Assembly (NCBI GenBank): GCA_036971715.1
Contig: JAVHJL010000003.1
Coordinates: forward strand, 1,364,001-1,428,000
Direction of reading: 5' to 3'
Origin: Arthrobotrys musiformis
Taxonomy: Eukaryota > Ascomycota > Orbiliomycetes > Orbiliales > Orbiliaceae
Length of the DNA: 64,000 nt
In this document: piece after piece, positions 47,627 through 58,800 of the stretch
Numbering within the stretch: position 1 is the stretch's first letter
Layout of the letters: every line of letters begins with the position of its first letter
Position numbers and translations under genes: made by a program
The notes under the pieces: model-generated
The model's database searches: none
What the model saw: only the letters and a program-made list of their open reading frames with translations
What the model was told of the DNA's origin: nothing

Positions 47627-48805
47627 ATGGCCCCGCCGCAAGCCAATGCAAAAACGGTGCAATACCGTAGAACGCACAATCTGCTACTGGGGACCCGACT
47701 TCTTTCCCAGCGAGGGACACCGTCGCCGTTCACACTCATTCTGGACAGCTTAGAGCAGTCTTCTGCACCTCTGGTGGAGGAATATATCGCCCGAGCAAAG
47801 GTAAGAAAAATACTATCGACGAAATCCCGCCCTTTTGAAGGATCTTAACAGGCGCTGACAATGAAAGTATTATAGCAACTACGAGTGAGCATAATTTATG
47901 TATCGTTCACCACGCTTAGGCCTCCAAAGGATGTGACCAAAGTAATCAAAGCCCGAGGCAAATCACTCGATGTTTTACAAAAGGAGCTCGTCGCGGCCAC
48001 AACCCCCGCATCGGGACAGCCAGACCCGAGTAAAGTTTCCAGCATGGTAATTATCGATTCGACGAATCATCTGGTGTCGATATCCAGCGAAGGAGAAGGA
48101 GGAGGTGCAAGAAAACCCACCATGAGTCTTTCAATCTTTCTATCCTCCATCCTCGCCCCATCAGTCACAGTTATAGCAACATATCACACCGACATCCCAC
48201 GAATATCATCTCCAAATACCGCTGCTGGAAACGCATACGCCCCAAATCCATTAGAACTCTTAAAATACCTTTGCACAACTTTAATCACCGTCTACTCCCC
48301 CTCCCACACATTCACACAAAAACGGGCGTTGGATAAATCGCTACCACCCCCGAATTTCGGCTTGGACGAAGGAGTCGAAGGATCACTAACAAGTCTCGGT
48401 TCGAACACCGGGTGGTGTGAGACATGCGGTGTAAACGAAAAGTCACGAGGCTTGATCTACGAATTAGAGCACAGACGGATGTCCGGGAGAGCTATGAGCG
48501 AGTGGTTCTTTTTATTATGTCACGCACCATCGAAGAAATCGAAGGAGAGATTGATATTACTCGAAGATCATCCGGCTTATAATCCAACTATTGTTGAAGT
48601 TCCCTCGGCAAACGGTGGTGGAGGGTCGGTGGAGGACAATGATCTTACGTTCTCGCTCGGGTTGACGGCGAAGCAAAAGAGTGATAGGGATGGAGTGGTG
48701 TTACCTTACTTTGATGCACAGAGTGAGGAAGGTGGGACTGGGGGCCGGATATTGTATGTACCTGGACGAGAAGACGATTGGGATGACGAAGAGGACGAGA
48801 TATAG
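47627..48805 (+). CDS. ELP5: Elongator complex subunit 5 (Elp5/Iki1)
   Basis: RecA-like subunit of the Elp4-5-6 ring of Elongator, which supports wobble-uridine modification of cytosolic tRNAs. Two exons, 47627-47800 and 47876-48805, give 367 aa. Supporting features are the N-terminal NLLLGTRLLSQRGTPSPFTL, SPFTLILDSLEQSSAPLVEE, SIIYVSFTTLRPP, SLSIFLSSILAPSVTVIATY, SKERLILLEDHPAYNP and a terminal acidic motif EDDWDDEEDEI typical of Elp5. It lacks Walker ATPase motifs, as expected for this subunit. Intron is GT-AG with phase 0. With MTO1 it gives the window both the mitochondrial and cytosolic sides of wobble-uridine modification; that pairing may be chance. Confidence 0.88.
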
Positions 48806-49170
48806 ATATGCTTCTCGTTCTAGCGATTCCTAGAAAACTAAAATATACGACCATACAAAAAACTACCTCAAGCAAAACCTCAAAGCATCCAAACAGGCCT
48901 AACAAAACCATGCGCCAAATTAAGCATGTAATGGAGATTGTATGCCCCCGTTTCTTTCCAAAGACCAAATATCAAGAAAAGAATAGGAGATGGGAATGAA
49001 CCAGGTGGTAACCTCAAGTCCACGAATCCACCCATGTGCCCTTAAACCCCCTAAAACACGACCCTATACACTCAAGCCACCTCCCACGCGGTATATACAC
49101 GTAAACTTGTCCCTATCCCCACGCAAATAAAACCCCCACGTAGATATTCCCCTCCGCGAATCTCTTCTAC
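48806..49170. other. Intergenic between ELP5 and membrane protein gene
   Basis: 365 bp, AT-rich in the first half; ELP5 3' UTR and the next promoter. No gene supported. Confidence 0.5.
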
Positions 49171-50634
49171 ATGCAGCCACGGCAGCTTTCCAGCGTGATT
49201 TACGACGACACCGGTACCAGCCAACGACAGCGCAGCTCATCGTATTATAGTGGTGGGATCTATGCCAGTCAGCGTTCGCAGGCTTATTTCCAATCCTATC
49301 CGTACTATCGGGTGAACAATACCAGTCGGAGGATGGATTCTCCTGGTAGAGAAGGTATCGACCACAAAAGTGGTGGCAGCAAGGACAGTCTTGGGTATAC
49401 AACGGGGAGTGGACCCTATGATGATGATTTCGGGTTTATGGAGTCCCAGAGGGGGATTTTGATGGAGACACAGTTGGACGGGGCTATAGAGGAGATTGAT
49501 CTGGATAAAGAAAGGTTTGAGAGGGAGGAGCTGAAGGTATTGAGGACGAAGGATAAGGTATGCTATTTTCAATCGGACCTACCACAATCCAAGATGGAAT
49601 TGACAGTGGCGCTAACGACCCCTCTCGCGATATAAAGCAATTTAGAAATGGACTGTGTATTCTAAGATTTTCAGCGAGATTGGTGAATATGTTGTTGAGG
49701 TAAGCTAGATCTTGATTCATATTTCCATATTCGATATTCTGGCGTAATGGATCAATATAAACCATTCGCATCGTAATATTGGCTAACTTTCTTGGAACAA
49801 TAACCAGTCTCCTTGTAGTACGTATTCACCTTCACCAATATACAAAGCCCTCTCTGCTTGGATGAGAACGTATGAAACTAATATTTATATAAAAACGAGT
49901 AGGGCATCTTCGCTATCGATGCATACCAGATATGGGAACAGTCGCAATATCACAAAATAAGCCGTGGCCGCCCAGGAACAGCACCATACATCACAGCATG
50001 GCCACGGAAGCCCTACACACTCCCAGTGTGAGCTCAATTTAAACCCACCTTTCTAACCTCGCGGAATATGTGTGGACTAACCTCCCGTACTAGGTTCCTA
50101 ATGATCGGCTTCGCAGCCGCTTCCATACTCATAACCTTTGTCACGATGGTAGTATCAAGCTGCACATGCCGACGCCTCCCTCATAAAGATGGGAAATTCG
50201 ATATATTCTCCTGTGTATCTACCGGCATCCTTACGGCCCTATGGTGTTTGGCAGCGGGGCTCTACCACGGGTTGAAGACTGGAAAAGGTTTGTGCTCCCC
50301 CGTTTTGATTATATCTGACTATCTCGTTGGGGGCTAACAGCGAGCTATCGGATAGATCTGTATAGTTACTCCTGCGGCCGTGTGGCGTTAGCCCGTACAA
50401 GGCATTTCCCGAGTATCGAGTTCGATTCGGCATGTAATATGCATGTAGGTTGGTTCCACCTCTTCTTCTCTAGAAACAGGACTGATAGGTTTTAAAAAAT
50501 AGCAATTGGTATTATGGGCGTCGGTTGCCGCATTTATACTCAATGCAATTGTCGGCCTCGGTGAGATGGTAGTTGTGGTGAAAAGAAGGACTATTAGGAA
50601 AGATATGGGGCTGCTCGAGAAATTGAAGGTATAA
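49171..50634 (+). CDS. Multi-pass membrane protein of unknown function
   Basis: Not recognised. Seven exons fit with consistent phases: 49171-49557, 49638-49699, 49808-49817 (10 nt), 49903-50027, 50094-50287, 50341-50444 and 50503-50634, giving 337 aa. The N-terminal 130 residues are polar, Ser/Tyr/Gly-rich and end in a Glu/Arg coiled stretch. Membrane helices follow: LVNMLLSLLVGIFAIDAYQI, LMIGFAAASILITFVTMVVS, a third around TGILTALWCLAAGLYHG and a fourth, LVLWASVAAFILNAIVGLGE. The C terminus is basic. Four helices with a polar N-terminal tail resemble MARVEL-like fungal proteins in layout only. Only exon 1 and part of exon 5 show up as open frames, so the gene is easily mis-annotated. Confidence 0.75.
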
Positions 50635-51664
50635 TATAGGACTAAGGAGGCCATGCCCGTTGATAATAAAGTAAATGGCAGTAAACCCCTTATGCATATA
50701 TGGGTCGGAGTCTGGAGAGATTTCATATGAGGGCGTATGAGGATTCGATTTGTAGTCACAATCTGTGTGGTATTATCTTCTAGATTATCTTTCGCGGGGC
50801 CGTGCGGCGGATTATTGGTTTTTCTCGCTTCATTCAATTTCGAAATATATTGTGGAGTTCAATTACGATCGCAAGAGTACGTATGTAATAAATTATAATC
50901 TAGCGAATGTAATATTGATCTCGTAGACTCACAGGTCCACAAAGTAGGGGCCAATATCAACCTCACCCCTTTTTCCCTCGCGAGCCGAAGTTCTTTTTTT
51001 TTAGTTATGTTTCTTTTCTCGTACCCAGACCTGGGAGTATAATATCATAAGTTTCAAGGATTCTAACGTAAGTTTAATCTTGAATTACTACACAAAGCTG
51101 CGAAGCGGCCTAACTACATCCAACACAGATTTTGTTGGATTTTGGGAATTCACCCAGTACTATAACTAAAGATGCGGGTTCCGGATTAACCTATTATATT
51201 GTGATCAGATAATTAGAAATAAGGTAATTTATAAGATACATGCTTGTAGATATTTATTGAATTGTACACTAAATATTTCCCTACGCGTATATATTGGAAC
51301 ACGAAATGCAAGATTTGAATGAACTGAGGTCACACAAACGGCGCTGCGGGAGGACCCCGGTTCGAGGCCTCTAAAGCCCAATAACAGAGTTAGGCTGGGC
51401 AAAGAAAATAAAAAATATGACTTCCATCCTTCTGTAGGTTCATAACACCTTATATTGTTATAATCCCAAACCCTCAAAGTGCTCAAGCACTTACCTCAGC
51501 TTCTCACATTGCACTGGTGCATCGATACTGTCCCACCATATGCCAGCAAGCTTTCCCTTTTTGCTTAACGTGTGGGAACGGGCCGGCAGCACCTACGCTA
51601 GCATATTTTCGAACCTTTCCATCGATCCGTCGTAACCTCCAGCAGTCCTGACCCGTCGTTACCT
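50635..51664. other. Intergenic, convergent 3' ends
   Basis: About 1 kb, AT-rich. It contains the left copy of a 15-bp repeat (51017-51031) described separately. No gene supported. Confidence 0.5.
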
Positions 51665-52649
51665 TCAATTAAGGTTTGCGATAGTCTTAATAAACTCCGT
51701 TGCATCGAAGCCATCAAAAGGCTGCTTATGCTTAGACTGACCCTTAGGCTCGAGAAGGATATTTTTAACCACCTTGCGGTTGCAGAACTTATTAAGCTCC
51801 CGCTTTTCCCACTTGTTGGGACGTTTCTTCCCGAAGGTCTGCATCGCGACCTTTGTGGCCATGGCACGCTCTAGTAATTTGGCTATTAACTTTCTTGCGT
51901 CTGAGCCGATATCCGAGGTCACCCCTATTAAAGCAAACAATAAGACCTATAATCACATTATATATATCAGATAAGGCTTCCTCTCATGACCACCGCAGCA
52001 GCAGCAGGAATATCGATTGATAGGCTGCTTGATAGATATCTTTCAAGAAGCTACTCACTTTCGGGTAATCCTCCAACAAATGCAAGGTCATTAAATTAGT
52101 CTTCGGCGGCGGCGTTGCAGGTCCATTTTTCTTCGCATTTTCATGATTGAGCAGCTTCATGATACCCGTATCTTCGCGCTTTCTAAGAAAAAGGGTATAG
52201 TACGATGCACTTTTATCCGTCATTTTGTAAAGACAGATCCAAGCATCTATGAGATCGTAGAGGTACGTCATAGATTTGTCCAGATCGGTGATGTATTGGT
52301 TATATTCCTCCCATGTTGCAAATCGATCGGTTTTTACCGTCACTTTGTCGCATACATCGGAAGCTGTGTTTTTAATCACAGCCGAGACAAGACTAAAGAG
52401 ACCAGTAACGCGTTTTCTGCAATTGACTTCTTCCACCCTCTCCTTAGAACCCTTTTGATTCTCGAAGGTTACGATGCTGGGCATGTATGTAGTGTAGACA
52501 TCCAAGAGGATGGATAGGCCCTAGAATCGAACAATTGGAAATATAACAATAAGCAAGCTGTTTAATTAATTAATTTACCCTGCAGCAGAGATTCTCGAAT
52601 GGTAAAAAAGGTACCTAGCGGTCACTCTTTGTGCGGTCTGGGTACGAGA
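51017..52649. repeat. 15-bp perfect inverted repeat pair spanning 1.63 kb
   Basis: TCTCGTACCCAGACC at 51017-51031 and its exact complement at 52635-52649. No target-site duplication or transposase was found. The interval covers the last two exons of the secreted orphan gene. Confidence 0.6.
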
Positions 52650-53075
52650 CCAACCTAGCTATTTGGTATTTATACAGATATATTGTCTCGTACCCAGCCC
52701 ACCCGGGGTTGTCCCACAGATATAGTGAGTAGTGGATTTAATGGGTTATATCCTTACCGCATCTCTTTCAGAGCATGTAGATCCACTCATCCAATCCCAC
52801 GACAGATTGCTGGGCTTAATCGTCCACAAAGCATACTTATATAGCGACTGATCGGCCGGGGGACACTTAGTATCAACTGAGATCGTGGAAGGATCCGGGG
52901 GGTTGAATGGCGAATAAAAATCGAGGCCCTTGATGGCTGCTCGAGGTGTCTGGTCCGGCGGAGACTGAAGGGTACTTTTGTAGAACGGCGAGTCCTCCGC
53001 GAGAGCCAGGTGCGGCCGAAAAGTCAGGAGAAATACGAAAAGGGCCCGGACAGGCCACTGTGTGTATGAGCCCAT
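51665..53075 (-). CDS. Predicted secreted protein of unknown function
   Basis: Not recognised. Three exons on the minus strand: 53075-52758, 52520-52055 and 51924-51665, giving 347 aa. The N terminus is a clear signal peptide: MGSYTQWPVRALFVFLLTF, then HLALAED. Cys residues occur at DTKCPPADQ, SGSTCSERDA, EVNCRKRV, DVCDKV and KFCNRK, consistent with an extracellular, disulfide-bonded domain. The middle is helical with YNQYITDLDKSMTYLYDLID. The second intron uses donor GTAGCT to keep frame. The first intron (237 nt) is long for this window and holds a 13-bp inverted repeat, so the first exon could belong to a separate gene. Joined phases agree at both junctions. Confidence 0.7.
52638..52697. 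repeat. 13-bp perfect inverted repeat in intron
   Basis: CTGGGTACGAGAC (52638-52650) and GTCTCGTACCCAG (52685-52697) with a 35-nt spacer. It shares 12 bases with the copy at 51017. It could fold into a hairpin in the pre-mRNA of the secreted orphan gene. Confidence 0.7.
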
Positions 53076-54306
53076 ATTTTGCTGCGGTATTTTTTCGAAG
53101 GTTTATATGGAATAAAGATCGAAGCAATTCTCGAAGGTTGCAGCAGAGGAAGCAATTGATATTATCTACTGATTGCCGGGGGTCGGAACGGAAGGTGGAA
53201 TAACGGGTATATATAGACATCCATAGTCCAGCTCAAGGCAATATTGATCAGATATCTGCTAACCCACCGGCACCAAACGTACATCAGCATCACAAATTCC
53301 AGCCTATCCAGCCATGAAAAAGCGGGTCCGCAAACTAGGTAGACGACGCCATAGAGCGTCTATACATTCTCGCCAACCGCAAATCACTCTAAGGACTTAC
53401 TATGCAGCAAGGGGAGTGTCGTTGTCTTTTTGTCCAAGAGTGGATCATGATGGTACATTTTATGGACTATATACACGGATGCCTCAAGTTATCAATCCTA
53501 ATTGGCCAACCTAAGTACGTGCGTAAATAATTATAACGGGAATTGGAGGGTCGGCACATACGGTTGCGCAATTGCAGCCTACCTTGCAAACTTGAGACTC
53601 TAAAGTATTCTTATTGGCGGATATGATCTTGTACCTGAACTTAAAAGGTATGATGTCACGGTCTCAATTTCTAGCTAGCCATTCAGAGGAGTCTTCTTAT
53701 AAACGTTAACAGGGGAGCTCGAGAGAACGATCTGAGATATGGATGTACAAGTCCCTTGTTTCTGAATTGAGAGGCACCAAGTGCCGTGTTTTTATCCTAT
53801 CTAGTAGCCCGGGTTTGCAAATATTGCAAATGTTCTATGCGTACCGCTCAAGGCCGTGGACTCCAGGCAGACCTGTGCAGAGCTACCGCGTGTACCCGAG
53901 CATCCACTCACTCACGACCCACATTCCTACAATATCCAATACAAAAACCCATTAACTATATCCGAATCCTCACTTCCCGCCTGGAATGAACGGACCGAGG
54001 AATTATTGTCTGCCTGATCAAACTTTAAATTTGTCCCCGCGTGAAATTGGCGGTCCAGGGGTGCCAATTTATATCGTGGGATCGACCAAACCCGCAGCTC
54101 GCTAATCATGTTCCCGTCCCGTCTGGCCGCCCGATCGATTGACTCGGCTGGACTCAAGGCTACTGACTCGGCATAGTGCTCCCACCCGAATGAATCAATT
54201 GTGCAAATCTGAATCGATTGACTATAAAATATAAATCCTTACATGCATTACCAAATGCACCCCATTTATTCACAAAAAAAAATACATTACCCTACTCTAA
54301 CACCAA
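53076..54306. other. Intergenic: upstream of secreted orphan, downstream of CLPTM1
   Basis: No gene supported. A 66-codon plus-strand frame (53314-53514) starts basic and Arg-rich, but has no known relatives to my knowledge. An exact WOPR-type motif, AAACTTTAA, lies at 54020-54028. Confidence 0.45.
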
Positions 54307-56700
54307 TCACCCCGACTTCTTCTTTCTCTGCTTCACCCCTTCCTTCGAACTCTCCCCCTTGACCTCCTTAACCTCCTTCTCTTCCTCCTTTTCTTCTATC
54401 GCTTCGGGCTCCTTCTTCTCCTTTTCTTCTTCCTCCGGTCCGTCGCCTCCTTGGCCGAATTCATTGACACGGCTGTAGTCCACGCGGTAGGACCACATTT
54501 GGTAGAGGTAGACGAAGAAGATGCTTATCATCTCGTTAATATCCGAATTTAAACAGCTTGCATATATTGTGAATGAGAACTTACACATCGTCTCTAAGGG
54601 TTGCAAGGCGGTGCAACGTCGGCATTTTAATGGTGAAAGCGAAGAGATCGTCGACGAAGGTGTCTAAGGCGGTATATATTAGTGAATTTATTCCCTTCCC
54701 CTTCCTGCGGGGGATTTTAGAACATACTCAAAAACTTGTACATCATGGTCTTTCTCGGCATGTGAGCTACAGACTTAAGACGGTAGTTGATATACAAACT
54801 CGGCACCATCATCAAGAATCCGTATGCGTACACACTCCCTATTACTTCATTAGCCACAGGTGTTTGATATCTACGAAGGGGGGCGTAAACTTACCGACAA
54901 GCGTCGTGATAATAAAACTATACCAACTCTTATGCTCCTCATAAACCAAACTATACCCGGCATACGCCAACAGCAACGGTACCGCCACAATCATCAGGTA
55001 TTTAAACGCGATCTCATCGTACTCCTTTGTTTTTTCCTCGGTCTCGCTGAGTTTGTGTTTATCTTCGAATGAGATCTTGTAGCCGAGTATACTGCCTGGT
55101 GCCTCACGGATCCTGACGTTGACGACGGTAGTGATCTTCCAGGCTTCTATTAGGATACCGGTTCCTTGGCCGAATAAGATCATCCAGGAGGTTCCGTCGG
55201 AGTTATCAATGAGGTAGAGGAAGATGATGAGCTGCATGATTACGTTGCCGAGAATGGTGCGGAAGGAGACGCCGACGTTGTCCTTTTTGTTGCGGAAGTG
55301 GGACTATTTTCATATATTTTTTTAGCGGCCGATAATCATAAAAGGTATAAAGATGAGAACGTACGATATCACTCTTGAAGGCCAGCATTTCGAAGACGGT
55401 GTGGAGGAGGGAGACGACGACGGTAGTGGAGAGGAGGTAGATGTTTGTATCGATCAAGATACGCTTTACTTCCTCCAGTTCGGCACCCTGGGCGTTGTTC
55501 TGCTGGGCTTGGATCTTGAATGCCTGGTCCATGGAGGCGTAAATGCTGAACTTCCAGTTGGGGATGTTGTAGACATTGATATGCAAGTCTTGAGTCCTGT
55601 TTTTCAGAGACGACAATTAGAACTGAAATAGGTCTACACATCCGAATGAATAGACTTACTTGACGGTATCATTGATCGGCATCATATGTTCCTTCAGCAG
55701 CCAGAAGTCGTTGACAAAGACAACAGGGTAGAACCAACTGTTCTTTCCATACTGGTCTCGAGCGCCGTCCCTTTCCAAGCTATAATGTTGTCGCATGGCA
55801 GGGTGCATGCTGGGGTACTGCTGAGGTCCGGTGTTCCCCACCATATTGATGGTAACATTTGGATGCCAGTAAGTACCAACTGTCGGTCCTTCGGCGTGTG
55901 GCTCTTGTTCAACTTCCTCCTCGACCTCTTCTTCCTTATTACCCCCCAGAAGCTTCTTAACCTTGACAATCTTCTTCTTCGGCATGAACCGGGTAAGCAG
56001 TTTGTATTGCGCAAAGCTGTTCGAGGCGTCGTGATCCGTGATTCCATGCTTGTGGACGTAAATAACAGCCCAGAGGGTTCCATTATTTTGGACATGATCA
56101 CTGAATTTCACGGTAGTACTGATCCCTCGATCTTCGCTGAAGTCGTCCATCTTGTAGTTCTCGGCGTGGAAGACCCGGTTTTGCTGGATGACGACCGGGT
56201 CGGCGAGGTTGATGCCGCCGGGGTGCTCGGTGATATAGACGGAGATATCAACCGGCTGGGAGAACTCCCAGAGAGGGTATATCGTATCCGGGACGCCTTT
56301 ATATTGATACTTGCCGAGCTCGGAAGGGTCGAGCGGAGGGGCAGGATAGATCGGGGCGCCTTTGTCGGCAGCTCCTCCGGGGCCCGGCTTGACCCATCCC
56401 ATCTGTGTTCCTACTATTTCTATATTTTCACGTCCCCCGAGGAGGGTCGTTTTAGTTTATGAAGCTTTTTTCTATGCTGAAGGTCAATTGTAGGGTTTGA
56501 CCGTGGGGACGGTACTGACTCCATATGGCCTGGAAGGCGATGACCATGACGATGCTGTTCATGATTGTCCTCCATATCGGCGGCTACAGCAACAGACCTC
56601 TCGTCAGCCAGAGTTCCAAAGTTCAATCTAGGCATATATATATACGTACATCCTGGTTTTGCGCCGGGCGCCTTTGAGGCTGACCTTGTCCCGGAGGCAT
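54307..56700 (-). CDS. CLPTM1-family transmembrane protein
   Basis: Multi-pass ER/Golgi membrane protein of the cleft lip and palate transmembrane family; human CLPTM1 restrains receptor export and CLPTM1L is a lipid scramblase. Eight exons on the minus strand: 56700-56650, 56583 to about 56502, about 56419-55660, 55596-55365, 55303-54895, 54838-54728, 54663-54585 and 54523-54307, giving about 646 aa (human about 669). Exon 1 encodes MPPGQGQPQRRPAQNQD; exon 2 the first membrane helix MNSIVMVIAFQAIWSQ. Then a large lumenal domain with SVYITEHPGG-like and GTLWAVIYVHKHG segments, NDFWLLKEHM, KNKKDNVGVSFRT-type loop, membrane helices, and MPTLHRLATLRDDVIFFVYL near the end. A Lys/Glu-rich cytosolic tail closes it. 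The junction of exons 2 and 3 is uncertain. Confidence 0.9.
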
Positions 56701-57579
56701 CCTTGCTGTCTATTGCGCGAATCGATGCTCGAGGTTCAGAGTTCGGATGAAAAAATCGCGTAGGTGCAGATGCAGATGCAGATGATGCAGATGCAAGGGA
56801 CAGTCTTGTCGGTCCAAGTGGTTCTACTGGTGGTACATCTGGGACGATGATGATTGTGATGAAGATGAAGTCTACTGTTTATCGATAGAGACTCAATATG
56901 ATAGAAGCTTAACGTTTACGTGGAAGAAGCTGTTCCAGTTGCAGCAGCAGCCGGCCCTTGGAAATATGCACGCCATTGCAAGGGTCCCATCCGTCACCAT
57001 CCATCCACCCATCCACCAATCCTTGTCTCCATGTCTTGAAATTAGTCCACCGAGCTCGTTCTCGCTCTACATCAGAGAGAAAGAAAAAAATGAATTTAAT
57101 GGGAATGTGAATTTGGCTGCATCGTCACATGCTTCCTCTGTGTTAGATGCGGATTGTGTTGAAGTCAAGAGCGAGTAATTGTTACACCCAACTCAACTCA
57201 ACTCAGATCAACTTCCGGCCGGCTGGCGTCATTAGCTTAGCTTCGTTATACCGAGAACTCCTCCTTCTCTTCTTATAACCTCATTGCCGCCCTCCTCTCT
57301 CTCTCTCTTTCCCTCTTTCTCTTCTTCCATGGATCCATCTTGACCATACAATAAAACAGCTTCAGTAGATTGATTGCCTTTTATATTCTCAAATACAATA
57401 ATACAATATACATGGTCCAGCATAGTAATCCGGCATAACTATCCCCGGAGGTCCCCGACAAAGAACCAAAAAAAAAGAAAGTTGAGAACTAAACTCTACA
57501 ATCCTTCTCATCGCTGCTTTCAACCCCCCCCATCTCCGAATACATACAGCAGCAGTACATACGATAAGTACGTATATAG
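56701..57579. other. Intergenic: divergent region between CLPTM1 and Rheb
   Basis: Contains a GCAGAT tandem repeat (about 56765-56795), pyrimidine-rich stretches (57260-57330) and the CLPTM1 promoter. No gene supported. Confidence 0.5.
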
Positions 57580-57586
57580 TATAAAG
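57579..57586 (+). promoter_or_regulatory. Possible TATA box of Rheb gene
   Basis: GTATAAAGG lies about 500 bp before the Rheb ATG, at the beginning of an uninterrupted open leader. If used, it predicts a leader of roughly 460 nt. Transcription start not known. Confidence 0.35.
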
Positions 57587-58077
57587 GAACCAGGGAACTT
57601 CCCCCCAGACGGGCAGCTCCAGACCTCACTCGAGCCACCATTCGATCCTCACTCTTCCCCTGCGCCTGTGCGGGCGATTCAGGCGATTCCCAGTCCTCGT
57701 CCACTTCGAACGCCCGACCTGCCCGATTGCCTGCTGTGCTAAACCGGACCCCGGACGCAAACCCAGCAGTCGCTCACACTACCACCACCGCCACCACTAC
57801 CGCGGCTGCCAGTAACAGTAACAGTAATAGTAATAATAATAACCACAGCGACGAAATATCCCATATCCAACAGCAGCAGCAGCAGCAGTCTCCCGGTGCG
57901 AATTCAAATCCCCCGCCGGAATATACTCCCAGAGGCTCTGTCGCTTCCACTGCTCATCAGCATCAGCATCAGCACCACCAGCATACCAGGCATCATTCCA
58001 TTGCCTCCATACCCGGCGAACAAAAGACCGGTGAATCAGAAGTAGTCGATAGTAATAGTAAGCGGAAATCAAGAAGG
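57580..58077 (+). other. AUG-less open leader in frame with Rheb
   Basis: 166 codons without a stop and without an ATG run directly into the Rheb start codon. The second part encodes Thr/Ala, Asn/Ser, a seven-Gln run from (CAG)6 at 57871-57888 and a His/Gln run. It may be untranslated leader, or an N-terminal extension begun at a near-cognate codon or in an upstream exon. Confidence 0.5.
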
Positions 58078-58800
58078 ATGCCAGCCGTCAAACAAAGAAA
58101 GGTCGCCATCGTCGGGAGCAGGGCCGTCGGTATGCCTTTTTTCTCTCCCTGTTATATTTTTTCATGTTCGAAAGCGATGTATTGACGGGGATGTTCGACT
58201 AGGAAAATCCTCTCTGACCGTCCAATTCGTCGAAAACCACTTCGTCGAAAGCTACTACCCAACAATCGAAAACACCTTCAGCACCGTCATAAAATACAAG
58301 GGGCAGGACTACTCCACCGAGATCGTTGACACCGCCGGTCAGGACGAATACAGCATTCTCCAATCCAAACACTCCATCGGCATCCATGGGTACCTCATAG
58401 CCTACTCGGTTACCTCCAGACAGTCCTTCGATATGGTCACAGTCATTAGAGATAAGATCCTAAACCACCTCGTAAGTTTTTTCCCCCTCCACTTCTTCAC
58501 AAACTAGCGAAAATCGAGTAGAAACGGCCATGAAGCTAACCACTCCGGTACGGTGAAACACAGGGCGCAGAATGGGTCCCATGCGTGCTCGTCGGTAACA
58601 AATCCGATCTGCACATCCAGCGGCAGGTATCGCCAGAGGAAGGCAAGGCGCTGGCCGAGGAGTGGAAGTGCTCTTGGACCGAAACCTCAGCCCGGCATAA
58701 CGAGAACGTGGCAAAGGCGTTCGAGCTATTGATCGCAGAGATCGAGAAATCCCAGAACCCGGCGCAGCCTCCTAACGGTGGGAAGTGCGTGCTTATGTGA
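58078..58800 (+). CDS. Rheb GTPase, activator of TORC1
   Basis: Ras-family GTPase that links nutrient state and the TSC complex to TOR, acting on endomembranes. Three exons, 58078-58129, 58203-58471 and 58564-58800, give 185 aa. Motifs: P-loop GSRAVGKSS with the Arg typical of Rheb at the position of Ras Gly12, switch I YYPTIENTF, switch II VDTAGQDEYSIL, NKSD and ETSA. The C terminus CVLM is a farnesylation CaaX box. The chosen ATG precedes the usual Rheb N terminus PAVKQRKVAIVG by one residue. The long open leader upstream is unusual and noted separately. Confidence 0.95.

Noticed and set aside
53314..53514. 66-codon Arg-rich open frame
   Set aside because: Too short and without recognisable relatives or promoter features; listed only as part of the spacer.
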